A DNA stretch of 64,000 bases from Burkholderia sp. WP9 (GTDB taxonomy: Bacteria > Pseudomonadota > Gammaproteobacteria > Burkholderiales > Burkholderiaceae): positions 2,046,001 to 2,110,000 of the forward strand of contig NZ_FNTG01000001.1 of assembly GCF_900104795.1 (NCBI RefSeq), written 5' to 3'. The position numbers were made by a program, and so were the translations under genes. Every line of letters starts with the position of its first letter. The first letter of the stretch is position 1. Shown piece by piece: positions 48,747 through 57,526 of the stretch. Below the pieces are notes generated by a model, which saw nothing but the letters and a program-made list of their open reading frames with translations, did not search any database and had not been told where the DNA came from.

Positions 48747-50165
48747 TCACTGGGTGGCGCTGCTTGCGGGTCCGCCCGGCCCAGCATTTCGCCCTTCGGC
48801 AACGGGTTCAGCAGCAGGGCTTGCCGCCGAACCAGAAGCCGGCGCCGCTGCACTACCTGCTGCCGGTGCCCCTTTGACGATATTGAGCGGCCTGTCGGCA
48901 ATGACGCGCAACGCGCCGTCAACCACAATGCGTTCGCCGACCTTCAGCCCGTCAGAGACGAACCAGTCGTCACCGTGCCAATCCCCCACCTCGACCACGC
49001 GCTGGTGAGCCTTCGAATCGTTATCGACCACCCACACGAAATGGCTCTTGGCGCCCTGCAATACTGCGCGCTGAGGCACGAGCATCGCATTGGGCCGCGT
49101 CGCGCCGGACACCCGCGCTTTGACAAACTGGCCGGGGCGTAAAGTCCCCTTCGGATTCTCGAATACCGCTCTCACAAGAAAAGTCCCCGTTTCCGTGTTA
49201 AAGGCGGGGTTGGCAAAATCTATGTGGCCTTTCTCGGAGAACAAGCTCCCGTCCGCCAGAATCAGCGTGACGACAAACTCGCTGTTAGGTGGAAACTTCA
49301 ACCGCCCTGCGGCAATTTCGTCCCGATATCGCAACATCTCGTTTTCCGAAATGCTGAAGTTGACCCACATTGGGTCAAGTTGATATACATAGGTCAGAAG
49401 ACCGCTGGACGTCGCTGTCACGTAGCTTCCGTCCTGCTGCCGCGCAAAGCTGGACAGACCTGTCAGCGGGGATTTAATGGTCGTGTACCCCAGATTGAGC
49501 TGGGCCGTCTGAACCTCTCCCTGTGCCGCTATCACCGCTGCGGCGCTTTGCTTTTCATTTCCTATCGCGTCGTCCAGATCCTTCTTGCTCAACGCGTTCT
49601 GTTCCGCAAGCGGGACCACCCGCCCGAGATTCGCTTTCGCGACCTGGTATCGCGCCTGCTGTTGGGCCAGTTGTCCTTTCGCTGTTTGGAGCGCGGCCTC
49701 GAATGGCTTTTGGTCCATGAGGAACATAGTCTGGCCTGCTTTGACAACCTGGCCCTCTACGTACATGCGTTTTTCCAGAAAGCCGTCAACGCGCGCACGG
49801 ATCTCCACTTCGCGTGAACTTTGGGTCTGGGCCGTGAATTCGAAGTCGACCGGAGTATCCTGCTGGGCCACCGACATCACAGTCACTTCGGGCGGGCGTG
49901 CAGCCGGAGTCGCCGCCTGCTTCTTGCAGCCGGGCAATAGCGTGAGTGCCGCAAGGAAAAGCAGCGGCAAGCCGAGGTATGCCAAACTGGGCCGGCGACA
50001 TGCCACGCCACGATCGTCGAGTCGTGACGCCGTCGCATCGATGCCGGTATTACGGATGAAATGCGCTACAGCCCGCATTTCCCTGCTGTTGAAAAACCGG
50101 ACTAGTGCGCCACGGGAGTGGCACAGCTTGCTATACGGGCCAATGAGAAGCGAAGCCGTTTTCAT
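48747..50165 (-). CDS. RND efflux periplasmic adaptor (MFP) lipoprotein
   Basis: 472 residues from the ATG at 50165, which has AGGGA upstream. The membrane-fusion domains are normal: IRARVDGFLEKRMYVEGQVVKAGQ lipoyl half, a helical hairpin, and KSPLTGLSSFARQQDGSYV. The lipobox LPGC is at residue 80, which is deep. A GTG at 50006 would place it at residue 27 but lacks a clear ribosome site, so the true start is uncertain. It couples the pump to the outer channel. The upstream small secreted gene ends only 14 bases away. Confidence 0.9.
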   Translation of the reverse strand: MKTASLLIGPYSKLCHSRGALVRFFNSREMRAVAHFIRNTGIDATASRLDDRGVACRRPSLAYLGLPLLFLAALTLLPGCKKQAATPAARPPEVTVMSVAQQDTPVDFEFTAQTQSSREVEIRARVDGFLEKRMYVEGQVVKAGQTMFLMDQKPFEAALQTAKGQLAQQQARYQVAKANLGRVVPLAEQNALSKKDLDDAIGNEKQSAAAVIAAQGEVQTAQLNLGYTTIKSPLTGLSSFARQQDGSYVTATSSGLLTYVYQLDPMWVNFSISENEMLRYRDEIAAGRLKFPPNSEFVVTLILADGSLFSEKGHIDFANPAFNTETGTFLVRAVFENPKGTLRPGQFVKARVSGATRPNAMLVPQRAVLQGAKSHFVWVVDNDSKAHQRVVEVGDWHGDDWFVSDGLKVGERIVVDGALRVIADRPLNIVKGAPAAGSAAAPASGSAASPAAEPVAEGRNAGPGGPASSATQ

Positions 50166-50179
50166 GGCACTGTCCCTGA

Positions 50180-50572
50180 TCAGGAGGGTGTGCAGTTGCC
50201 AAACAACACGATTGCATCGCTACTATTGGCGAGCATCAATGTCATTGATCCGTCAGTCGAGTCGAGGATCAGGGTCCATGCGTATCCCATCTCGGTGCCC
50301 TCCATGACTACCTGCTCGGGTTCTTTATTGACTACGAGCATAGGCGTGGTGTGAACGGGTCCAATCACCTCTTTCTTTTTAAAGTCCAGAGTTAGAAATC
50401 GGGGAGCGCCAATGTCATCGGGCAAGGAACGCTTGCACTCCAGGCCGGGATCGCACGCATGAGCTTCGACGGTCGCGCAAACCAGCTTCTTGCTGCCATT
50501 GAAATCGTCGGCGTAAACATTGAGCGCACAAAACGCGAACGAGATCGCGACGACCGTAGACTCGAGTTTCAT
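50180..50572 (-). CDS. Small exported protein of unknown function, first gene of the RND-Pqi operon
   Basis: 130 residues with AAGGAG ribosome site and a signal peptide ending at VYADD. The mature part has four cysteines (VCATVEAHACDPGLECKR and the C-terminal GNCTPS), suggesting disulfides in the periplasm. No family is recognised. It is 14 bases before the RND adaptor gene, so it is probably co-transcribed, and DosR-like box 5 lies 133 bases upstream. Confidence 0.8.
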   Translation of the reverse strand: MKLESTVVAISFAFCALNVYADDFNGSKKLVCATVEAHACDPGLECKRSLPDDIGAPRFLTLDFKKKEVIGPVHTTPMLVVNKEPEQVVMEGTEMGYAWTLILDSTDGSMTLMLANSSDAIVLFGNCTPS

Positions 50573-50704
50573 TACGTGTCTCCTTCAATAGCGCCCCTGA
50601 CTGCCGCACGACGTCACTCCCGCGTCCACAGCGGAAGCCAACAGGCATCGCAACGTATGCTTCGACGCAATTCAGTTTGCTTGACGACCCTGCACGAGAC
50701 AATC

Positions 50705-50716
50705 GGACCTTAGTCT
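50705..50716 (-). promoter_or_regulatory. DosR-like box 5, secreted protein-RND-Pqi operon
   Basis: GGACCTTAGTCT on the plus strand, AGACTAAGGTCC towards the gene at 50572. It sits in the 160-base gap after the receiver-only regulator. Confidence 0.72.
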
Positions 50717-50732
50717 CATATACAGCGACGAA

Positions 50733-51131
50733 TCAGCAATCTCCGCTATTGCTCGGGTTGATGCCTAACGCCTGCTCGACGGCTTTGATCAAGGCTGACC
50801 CGTTGAACGGTTTGCGCAGATATGCAGTCGCGCCAGACGCCATGGCTCGTTCCCGCACAGTGATATCGTCATGAGCGGTGATGATGATGACTGGGAGATC
50901 GCGCGGAGCAAGTTGCCGCTGGACCTCTAGCCCATTGATGCCTGGCATCTGGAGGTCCAGAATGACGCAGTCCGGAGAAAACGAAGGAACAGCCGATAGC
51001 GCGTTGAGAAAAGCTTCCCCACTGACAAACGTTTCCGCCCCGATTCCCGCGGAGAGCAACAAACGTTTGATGGAGCGACAGACCGACTCGTCGTCATCCA
51101 CCACAGCGACTATTCGACTGGACTTGACCAT
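50733..51131 (-). CDS. Receiver-only response regulator
   Basis: 132 residues from MVKSSRIVAV (51131). It is a complete receiver: acidic cluster VVDDDES (D12-D14), phospho-accepting D59 in VILDLQMPG, the Thr/Ser position in IIITAHDD and Lys in AYLRKPFNG. There is no output domain. It is downstream of the FixJ-like gene with DosR-like box 6 in between, so it may be both a target of and a phosphate sink for the same kinase. Confidence 0.9.
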   Translation of the reverse strand: MVKSSRIVAVVDDDESVCRSIKRLLLSAGIGAETFVSGEAFLNALSAVPSFSPDCVILDLQMPGINGLEVQRQLAPRDLPVIIITAHDDITVRERAMASGATAYLRKPFNGSALIKAVEQALGINPSNSGDC

Positions 51132-51213
51132 TGTATGGACGCAATCGCGCAAGTGCTCCTGTGAGAAGATCCCAGCAGGTTCATCCTAAAGACAGATGAG
51201 CGATCGTGGTATA

Positions 51214-51225
51214 GGACTTTGGTCC
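51214..51225 (-). promoter_or_regulatory. DosR-like box 6, receiver-only regulator
   Basis: GGACTTTGGTCC, both arms GGAC/GTCC intact, flanked by ATA. It lies about 83 bases before the start at 51131. Confidence 0.78.
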
Positions 51226-51279
51226 ACTAGAAAACTTGCACAAGAAGTAATCAAGTGAAGTGCGCGCCGAAGGAGGCGG

Positions 51280-51915
51280 TCAAGTAGAAGGTGATTGATC
51301 ATCGGCCGCGTGCACACCGGCCTTATCCGCGAGGCGAATGAGTTCGACGATTGATCTCGCCCTCATCTTCTCCATCACACGCCCGCGGTGAATCTTGATT
51401 GTTTTCTCTGCGGCTCCTAAATCACTTGCGACCTGCTTATTCAAACGCCCAGTCAGAACAAGGGCCATGACCTCGCGTTCGCGACGCGTGAGTTGATTGA
51501 CACGCCCCAATAGCTCCGCATGTTCCCGCTCTACTTCAAACTCTTTGCAGGCAGATTGCAGAGCTCGATCGACAGCGGCAATCAGCACCGATTCCCGAAC
51601 CGGTTTAATCAGAAAGTCTAGTGCGCCTGCCTTCATCGCGTCGACACTCGATTCGACATCGCCACGTCCGGTAAGAAATACGATGGGAACGCGTCCATTC
51701 AACCGATGTTGTACGTCGAGCCCCGTCATTCCTGGCATCTGCAGATCGAGTAGAAGGCACGCAGGAGAACTCGAAAGATCCACTCGATCGAAAAATACCT
51801 CGGCACTGTCGAAGGAATGCACACAATAGCCGGCGGCGCGAAGCAGGCGCGAGATCGCGCAACGCACCTGCTCATCGTCGTCGACAAGGAATACTCGACT
51901 GTTAGGCTGACTCAT
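51280..51915 (-). CDS. FixJ-like response regulator (NarL/LuxR-type HTH)
   Basis: 211 residues from MSQPNSRVFL (51915), with GGAG 9 bases upstream; ATG 51921 is an alternative. The receiver has D12-D14, phospho-acceptor D57 in LLLDLQMPG and Lys in FLIKPVRE. The LuxR HTH is LTRREREVMALVLTGRLNKQ followed by the recognition helix AEKTIKIHRGRVMEKM. The two lysines of AEKTIK match those of mycobacterial DosR that contact its GGAC dyad. The gene overlaps the end of the sensor kinase, so it is its cognate regulator. Confidence 0.93.
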   Translation of the reverse strand: MSQPNSRVFLVDDDEQVRCAISRLLRAAGYCVHSFDSAEVFFDRVDLSSSPACLLLDLQMPGMTGLDVQHRLNGRVPIVFLTGRGDVESSVDAMKAGALDFLIKPVRESVLIAAVDRALQSACKEFEVEREHAELLGRVNQLTRREREVMALVLTGRLNKQVASDLGAAEKTIKIHRGRVMEKMRARSIVELIRLADKAGVHAADDQSPST

Positions 51916-53356
51916 GGTCATTTGCTCCAGCAATTCCGCCGTATGTCTGACGCGGCGGGAATGTAATATGGAAGCACGCACCCGGGCCGTCGTTCTTCTC
52001 AGCCCACATGCAGCCACCGTGAGCGTTGACTATCGTGCGGCTGATGGATAAGCCCAAACCCAATCCCTGCGGCTTTGTGGTGTAAAAAGGCAGGAACACC
52101 TTGTCGATGTGATCCGCCGGCAATCCGTTACCGTGGTCTTTCACAGTAATGTGCGCACCGCCGTCAACAGCCCGGTGCACCGCCAATTCGACGAGACGTT
52201 CCGCCGGCGCGCGTCCCTGCACGGCATCGAAACCATTCAGTAGCAGGTTAAGTAGGACTTGCTGCAATTGAACCCGGTCGCCGCGTACCATGGTCAATGC
52301 ATCTTCGACATAAAAGGTCACATGTACGCCGCGAACCATTGCGTCGCTACGCACCAGCGCGGCCACATCCGCGACCACCGTCCCCAGGTCCAACGGCTTC
52401 ATCTCGATGTTGCCATTCCTCACCAGCGTGCGGATTCTCTGGATGACTTCGCTGGCTCGACAGTCATCAGCAACAATATCTTGTAGCGCTTCCCGAAGTT
52501 CTGCGTTTTTGCTTGCGCCCAGGTTCACCAACCTTTGCGCAGCCTCCGCGTTACTGAGGATCGCTGTCAACGGTTGATTCAACTCGTGGGCAAGGGACCC
52601 GGCAAGTTCACCTAGCGACGAAACCCGGGCTAGATGCGCAAGTTCGTTCCGGCTCAGTTCGAGCTCGCTGCAATCACTGCGGTCGGATATAGCGACTATC
52701 TGCGCCTCTTGACTATGCGACTTGACCCGAACGATCCTGATTTCCGCTGGGAAATCCCCGCCCCTGCGGCGACTTGCTACCAGTTGACGTACCAGAACTC
52801 TTTCCGGGCGTTCGCCAGATGTGGACAGATGGTCAACGGCACGGTGCCCTTCGCAATCAACAGCAGGTGGAAAAAGCACCTCAATTGATGCGCCCATCAT
52901 CTCGTCCTGGCTACGCCCAAACAATTCAACGGCGCCGCCATTGGCGAACGTGATGAGATTTTCCGCGTCCACTGTCAGGATGGGAACAGGCACCAACTCG
53001 AGCGCATCTCGCAAAGACATATTTTCATCAAGCATCTGAAGCGCCGGGCGACGCGGCACACGAAACCACGAAAATGGCGAGATGATTTGCTGTGGCGAGC
53101 TTGCCTTCGTGTCCGTCGATCCGGATGCGTATAGGCTCTCTCCTGCTGGGTGCGCAACATGCGCTAAAGCAGACGTCAGGCTGTCTTGCGGCAACAGAAC
53201 GCAGGCCCGATCAGCCGAAAATTGCATCTCCATCGAACAGCCAGTTTCAACGCCAGTGCGACTAGCAGCAGGAAGCCTGCGAGGGGAGTATAGAGCCGTC
53301 AAATTTCCAGCAAGGCGAAGGGCAAACGCCTTCACCTGCCCAATTCGATTCGTCAT
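51902..53356 (-). CDS. FixL-like PAS sensor histidine kinase, likely haem-based oxygen sensor
   Basis: 484 residues from MTNRIGQVKA (53356), behind GGAG with 7-base spacing; the frame is open to 53449. A PAS domain spans about 108-230. H171 in CEGH and R190 in VLVRQ align with the proximal haem histidine (H200) and O2-contacting arginine (R220) of Bradyrhizobium FixL, with one residue gap between them. Dimerisation/phosphorylation follows with H257 in SLAHELNQPL, then an HATPase with NLLLNGFDAV and GLGLGLSISRTIV. It has no membrane span. It phosphorylates the FixJ-like product downstream. Confidence 0.93.
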   Translation of the reverse strand: MTNRIGQVKAFALRLAGNLTALYSPRRLPAASRTGVETGCSMEMQFSADRACVLLPQDSLTSALAHVAHPAGESLYASGSTDTKASSPQQIISPFSWFRVPRRPALQMLDENMSLRDALELVPVPILTVDAENLITFANGGAVELFGRSQDEMMGASIEVLFPPAVDCEGHRAVDHLSTSGERPERVLVRQLVASRRRGGDFPAEIRIVRVKSHSQEAQIVAISDRSDCSELELSRNELAHLARVSSLGELAGSLAHELNQPLTAILSNAEAAQRLVNLGASKNAELREALQDIVADDCRASEVIQRIRTLVRNGNIEMKPLDLGTVVADVAALVRSDAMVRGVHVTFYVEDALTMVRGDRVQLQQVLLNLLLNGFDAVQGRAPAERLVELAVHRAVDGGAHITVKDHGNGLPADHIDKVFLPFYTTKPQGLGLGLSISRTIVNAHGGCMWAEKNDGPGACFHITFPPRQTYGGIAGANDHESA

Positions 53357-53764
53357 CGATGTCTCCGCGCCATGTATAGCTCGTTTTTCGAGTCGTTGCG
53401 ACTGGTCCGCTCGCCTGACATATCTTCCGAATCGCGCGGGCCAATCCATATTGCAACTTAGAACTGCCGACCCTGTGAACTCACTCTAGCGCATTTCCTC
53501 CCTTATTTTTTGACTTATATCATCGGTTTTCGGTCAACCTTACTGTTGTTTTATTTTTTTACCTAACTAAGTCTACCTCGCAGCCATCGTTATTTAATTA
53601 AGAAAAACTAACATAAATATAATTTAGCGAATTGAAGCTAGAATTTTTGAATAGGGATTTACACCACTTTCCCATTTTATTTGGAAAAAAGTGCGGCTAC
53701 GAGTTTAGCTTCTTGCCGCCACATGGCGCTTAAGAGCGAGATCAAAAGCGCACCTGCCTAATTA
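53357..53764. other. AT-rich intergenic region between the sensor kinase and ppk2
   Basis: 408 bases, of which 53500-53700 are strikingly A+T rich (long A and T tracts) against a GC-rich background. It carries the kinase promoter region and the FNR-like site at 53510. No gene is seen. Confidence 0.65.
53510..53523. promoter_or_regulatory. FNR/ANR-like site upstream of the sensor kinase
   Basis: TTGACTTATATCAT matches TTGA-N6-TCAA with one mismatch in the last base. It is about 155 bases before the kinase start at 53356. Confidence 0.4.
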
Positions 53765-54586
53765 TTAGAAAACCTCGGGCACGTATCGAAACGGGTATGC
53801 AGGATCGACATAGCCCTTTGGTTTCTGGCGCGCCGGCAGCGCAATCCGCTTGCGCGGCAATTCTTTGTATGGAACCGAATTCAGGAGATGGCTAATGATA
53901 TTCAGACGGGCGCGCTTCTTGTGATCAGAAGGCACCACGAACCAGGGTGAGCCTTCGGTGTCCGTTGCTGCAAACATCTCGTCGCGCGCCCGAGAGTAGT
54001 CATACCAGCGGCTGTATGACTCGAGATCCATTGAAGAGAGCTTCCATATTTTTCGTTCGTCATTGATGCGCGATTCCAGCCTGCGAGTCTGCTCTTTTTC
54101 ACTCACTTCCAGCCAATACTTCAAAAGAATAATGCCTGAACCCACGATCGCTTTTTCCACCAGCGGAATTGCTTTCAGGAACGCTTGCGCCTGTTCCTCC
54201 GTGCAAAACTTCATCACGCGCTCTACTCCCGCACGGTTATACCAACTCCGATCAAAGAGTACGATTTCACCCGCCGCGGGCAAATAGGGAAGATATCGCT
54301 GCACGTACATCTGGGTCTTCTCGCGATCAGTGGGTGCCGGCAACGCAACGACACGGAAGATCCGTGGGCTGACGCGTTCCGTAATGGCTTTGATCGCGCC
54401 CCCTTTGCCCGCACCGTCTCTCCCTTCAAATACGACGCAAATCTTCGCCCCGGTCGCGACAGCCCACTCCTGAAGCTTCACCAGTTCAACGTGCAATCGA
54501 GCGAGCTCTTTCATGTAAGTCTTGTTGTCGATCTGTCCCAACCTGGCAGCATCCGCGCTTTCCCTTCTCTCAAGCGTTTTAGACAT
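53765..54586 (-). CDS. ppk2: Polyphosphate kinase 2
   Basis: 273 residues with GGGGGAG ribosome site. PPK2 marks are the Walker A loop FEGRDGAGKGGAIK (about 53-66), the Walker-B-like FDRSWYNRAGVERVM, and the lid region LEVSEKEQTRRLESR. The enzyme moves phosphate between polyphosphate and nucleotides, often making ATP/GTP from polyP during starvation or energy loss. It is monocistronic behind DosR-like box 7. Confidence 0.94.
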   Translation of the reverse strand: MSKTLERRESADAARLGQIDNKTYMKELARLHVELVKLQEWAVATGAKICVVFEGRDGAGKGGAIKAITERVSPRIFRVVALPAPTDREKTQMYVQRYLPYLPAAGEIVLFDRSWYNRAGVERVMKFCTEEQAQAFLKAIPLVEKAIVGSGIILLKYWLEVSEKEQTRRLESRINDERKIWKLSSMDLESYSRWYDYSRARDEMFAATDTEGSPWFVVPSDHKKRARLNIISHLLNSVPYKELPRKRIALPARQKPKGYVDPAYPFRYVPEVF

Positions 54587-54658
54587 TGCTCCCCCTTTGA
54601 AACGCGCAAAATTAATGGCATCACCTCACTATCGTCCGCATATCACGGTGCGGCAATA

Positions 54659-54670
54659 GGACTTTCGGCC
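54659..54670 (-). promoter_or_regulatory. DosR-like box 7, ppk2
   Basis: GGACTTTCGGCC, flanked by ATA. It lies about 78 bases before the ppk2 start. The variant GGACTTTCGGCC is also a form seen among DosR sites. Confidence 0.68.
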
Positions 54671-54849
54671 CATTCACGTCTGCATGGCGACGTCGCACAT
54701 CCAATGCCTCCATTTCGGCCCACGCAAGTCTACGTTCTGCGAAAAGCTCACCTTAGATCCGTGCTTAATTTCGTCGGGAAGATTGACCAGCCTCAACAAC
54801 TTCACCCAACTGTGGACTACGGTTGAAAGAGGACAACGGTAGAAGATCA

Positions 54850-55500
54850 ATGAAGAATATGAAGGTCAGACGGCTTCTGGACCCGATAGATCGAACCTCT
54901 GAAATATTGTTCGGCATTATCATGGCCGTTACTATCGTCGGCACAGTCTCGCTCGCCTCGCCTGAAGGCCAGCAGGCGCGTGCCGCGACAAGGGCTGCGC
55001 TAGGCTGCAATCTCGCATGGGGTCTGGTCGACGCAGTCATGTACCTGCTCAGGATCGTAACCGAACGAACCCACAATCGAGTGGTCGCGTCGCAGATCGC
55101 TTTAGCCGACTCTGAAACGGGGTTCAACCTGGTCAGAGATTCTCTACCCGGTTATGTTGCCGCGATCAGCGGACCAGAGGAAATTGCCGGCATGCGGCAC
55201 CGCCTGCTTGCTTTGGATCTTACCCGGCACCCCCTTCTTCGCACGGAGGACTTCGCGGCGGCAGCTGGGATTTTTCTACTTGTCGTTATCGCGACCTTTC
55301 CTGTCGCGCTTCCTTTTCTCGTCACGCAAAATATTCACGTTGCCTTGACTTCATCCCGTTGTGTTGCCGTGGCGATGCTATTTGCGGTGGGCGCGACACT
55401 GGGACGGTATGCCGGCGTTGGAAGACCCGCTTTCACAGGCGCATTGATGGCGATACTCGGGGTCGTACTCATTATGATCGTCATGGCGCTTGGCGGATGA
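54850..55500 (+). CDS. VIT1/CCC1-like small membrane protein
   Basis: 216 residues from MKNMKVRRLL (54850); the longer frame from a TTG at 54823 is unlikely. Four to five spans with the signature LDPIDRTSEILFGIIMAVT at the start and GCNLAWGLVDAVMYLL, as in a bacterial family distantly like VIT/CCC1 iron-manganese transporters. The middle has a soluble acidic/basic segment. The substrate is unproven. It is divergent from ppk2. Confidence 0.78.
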   Translation: MKNMKVRRLLDPIDRTSEILFGIIMAVTIVGTVSLASPEGQQARAATRAALGCNLAWGLVDAVMYLLRIVTERTHNRVVASQIALADSETGFNLVRDSLPGYVAAISGPEEIAGMRHRLLALDLTRHPLLRTEDFAAAAGIFLLVVIATFPVALPFLVTQNIHVALTSSRCVAVAMLFAVGATLGRYAGVGRPAFTGALMAILGVVLIMIVMALGG

Positions 55501-55678
55501 CCAGGCGACTGCCGACTACGTTCCACAACGGCCCCGGTCTATCGCGAGATGTGTGCGCATGCTGAACCGTTGCCCCGATCTTCACCACGAACCGCCCGGC
55601 GACGAGCTTGCCGCTTGGGCGATGACGGACACGAATGGCTCAATGAGATCGAGGCTGGAACGAAGCGAGCGATATCCG

Positions 55679-56161
55679 TCAGAAGGCGATGCCGCCTGTG
55701 ATCATGAGCCCACTGGTCCAGATAAACTGTGTCTCAATCCTCACGGGCCCCAGCTTATATCCGATGGCCGGGATGATACCAGGAGCGAATCCCCCGACAT
55801 TGAGCGGCAACTTGTCTTTGTATTGCCCCGTGTAACCGTGAACGACACCACCCACCAACTTCGCATAAAACCCGGTGTCGGCAATGTTCCAGAGATATCC
55901 GCCATAAACCGTCTGTGAGAACTGTCCAAATGAATTTAGAAATACCCCGCCTCCGATCAACCACCCGTCGTTTCGTCGCCACTCTGCGGCGACCAAAGGC
56001 GAGTATGGTATGTGATCTGGGTCATAGTGGTAGTGTATGTTGTACAGATTGGTTTGCAGTGTGATTTCATCTCCGCATGCAAAACCCGCTGCAACAGTCT
56101 GAGTGACGAAAACGAGAGCGATTGCACAAAGTTCCCGATTTAGTCGACGGTCACCACTCAC
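55679..56161 (-). CDS. Small putative outer-membrane beta-barrel protein
   Basis: 160 residues from the GTG at 56161, which has GGAGGGG upstream; the frame is open to 56233 without a ribosome site. The signal peptide ends near AAGFA. The mature part alternates aromatic and polar residues (LYNIHYHYDPDH, VAAEWRRNDGWLIGGGVFLN, VYGGYLWNIADTGFYAKLVGGVV) and ends in a phenylalanine (GGIAF), as many outer-membrane barrels do. The size would suit an 8-strand barrel like PagP or OmpW, but I do not recognise a family. DosR-like box 8 lies about 213 bases upstream. Confidence 0.75.
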   Translation of the reverse strand: MSGDRRLNRELCAIALVFVTQTVAAGFACGDEITLQTNLYNIHYHYDPDHIPYSPLVAAEWRRNDGWLIGGGVFLNSFGQFSQTVYGGYLWNIADTGFYAKLVGGVVHGYTGQYKDKLPLNVGGFAPGIIPAIGYKLGPVRIETQFIWTSGLMITGGIAF

Positions 56162-56373
56162 GTCGCCCCTCCAGTGGACACCGGCCCAAACGATGAAGGC
56201 CGCGCCTTGCAACACACATTGCCAGGAGTACATCAGCCTCCGCAGCGCTGGACGCGGAAATTCTGCCCTAAATGCCCGGCGGCGGAAAACGACCGCCGAC
56301 GATAATTAGTACCGGTGTACCTGCTCGTTGCGCGTCAATTTCACGCTACATCACAGGCGAAATATTGGATATA

Positions 56374-56385
56374 GGACTTTGGTCT
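56374..56385 (-). promoter_or_regulatory. DosR-like box 8, putative outer-membrane protein
   Basis: GGACTTTGGTCT, preceded by ATATA. It lies between the unknown gene ending at 56513 and the barrel gene starting at 56161. Confidence 0.74.
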
Positions 56386-56512
56386 CCCGTGTGATCTCTG
56401 CCATTGGGCATGAGGCGCGTACACGACTGAAAGTATTCACGGCATCCTTTAGATGAGAAACGCCGCCCGGTCCGCCGATGCAATTCACAACGAGCGTGAC
56501 CAGCGGTTTCCA

Positions 56513-57526
56513 CTAAAGTGCCCTGATTGCAGGGTCAATATGCAATCCAGCCGGCAGTAACTCGTGACGAGAATACCGAACTACTGCAAAAGCACGCTGC
56601 TCCGGTTTGATGCCGGGAATTCGAGCGAAGTTGAATTCAATATCGTGGCTACCCCGCGAGCCCGCTGGTTGGACCACGTTCATCAGATCGATGCGCAGCC
56701 GTTTCTTCGTCAGGTAAATATGTGTAGAAGACTCTGACAGCACTTCGCAGACACGTTCAAATTCGAGTTCGATGACTTCGGTAGGCGCCTTGAGTGCCGC
56801 GAGTTTGCCGGCATTGTCTTCTATCGCCGCGTGCAGGCGGGCCAACTCCTCCGTGCTGGACTCGTCGCCGCCCCCAGTCACAGAGCGCATACCCGCGCCT
56901 TGCGTCTGAAACAGAGCGAAGCGCTCCTCGATAAGTTCGTGTCCACGAGACAGCAGATCGCGGCGGTCAGCCGCGAGCTTCGCCAATCCTTCCAAGGCCA
57001 GTTGATCGACAAGACGGTTTCCAATTTCCTGATGCAGTTCGCTCTCCGTGGCGGCGCATATTCGGACCCGATAGTCGCCGAAGCAGATCGTGGTTTGCGC
57101 AACGTCACGACGAATTGTGTCGCCCTCCATCGCAACGCCGAGCACATGGCGTTCAGTCATGGCCATCCCGAGTACAGCATAGGCTTCCTCTGATTCAGGA
57201 TGCAGGTCGAAATATTCACGCAACGCCTCTGAGCGGCCGAATGCCGTGGTCAAGTCTTCGGGCGTTGCAAAGAAAGCGCGCAGATGGGGATCGGACGACC
57301 ACGTGTTGATACTTGCCTGACGCGCTGCCGGCAACGAAGCGAGCATAGCCGCTTCGAAACGAAGATAAGCAGCGACGGCGGGCGCAAGGCGTGTACGGTA
57401 ACGCTTTGCCATGCGCAAGCGGGGGATCATCGTGAGAATACGCTCGATCGTTGCGTCGATCCGCTCTTCTTGCTCAGGCGTTCCGCGTGGTTCGTCGCGA
57501 TGCCATAGCCTGCTGAGTATGCTCAT
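56513..57526 (-). CDS. Conserved protein of unknown function (337 residues)
   Basis: Started at MSILSRLWHR (57526) because AGGAGG lies just upstream; the frame is open to 57667. It is a soluble, mostly helical protein with an acidic middle (GGGDESSTEELARLHAAIEDN) and a C-terminal beta-rich part (THIYLTKKRLRIDLMNVVQP, IEFNFARIPGIKPEQ). There is no signal peptide or membrane span and I do not recognise the family. An FNR-like site lies about 200 bases upstream. Confidence 0.82.
   Translation of the reverse strand: MSILSRLWHRDEPRGTPEQEERIDATIERILTMIPRLRMAKRYRTRLAPAVAAYLRFEAAMLASLPAARQASINTWSSDPHLRAFFATPEDLTTAFGRSEALREYFDLHPESEEAYAVLGMAMTERHVLGVAMEGDTIRRDVAQTTICFGDYRVRICAATESELHQEIGNRLVDQLALEGLAKLAADRRDLLSRGHELIEERFALFQTQGAGMRSVTGGGDESSTEELARLHAAIEDNAGKLAALKAPTEVIELEFERVCEVLSESSTHIYLTKKRLRIDLMNVVQPAGSRGSHDIEFNFARIPGIKPEQRAFAVVRYSRHELLPAGLHIDPAIRAL

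Noticed and set aside
50118..50131. Possible sigma-54 promoter TGGCAC...TTGC
   Set aside because: The spacer is 3 bases instead of 5, and it lies within the adaptor gene's 5' coding region.
54815..54826. GGACTACGGTTG as an eleventh DosR-like box before the VIT-like gene
   Set aside because: Four mismatches to the consensus, with the right arm lost.
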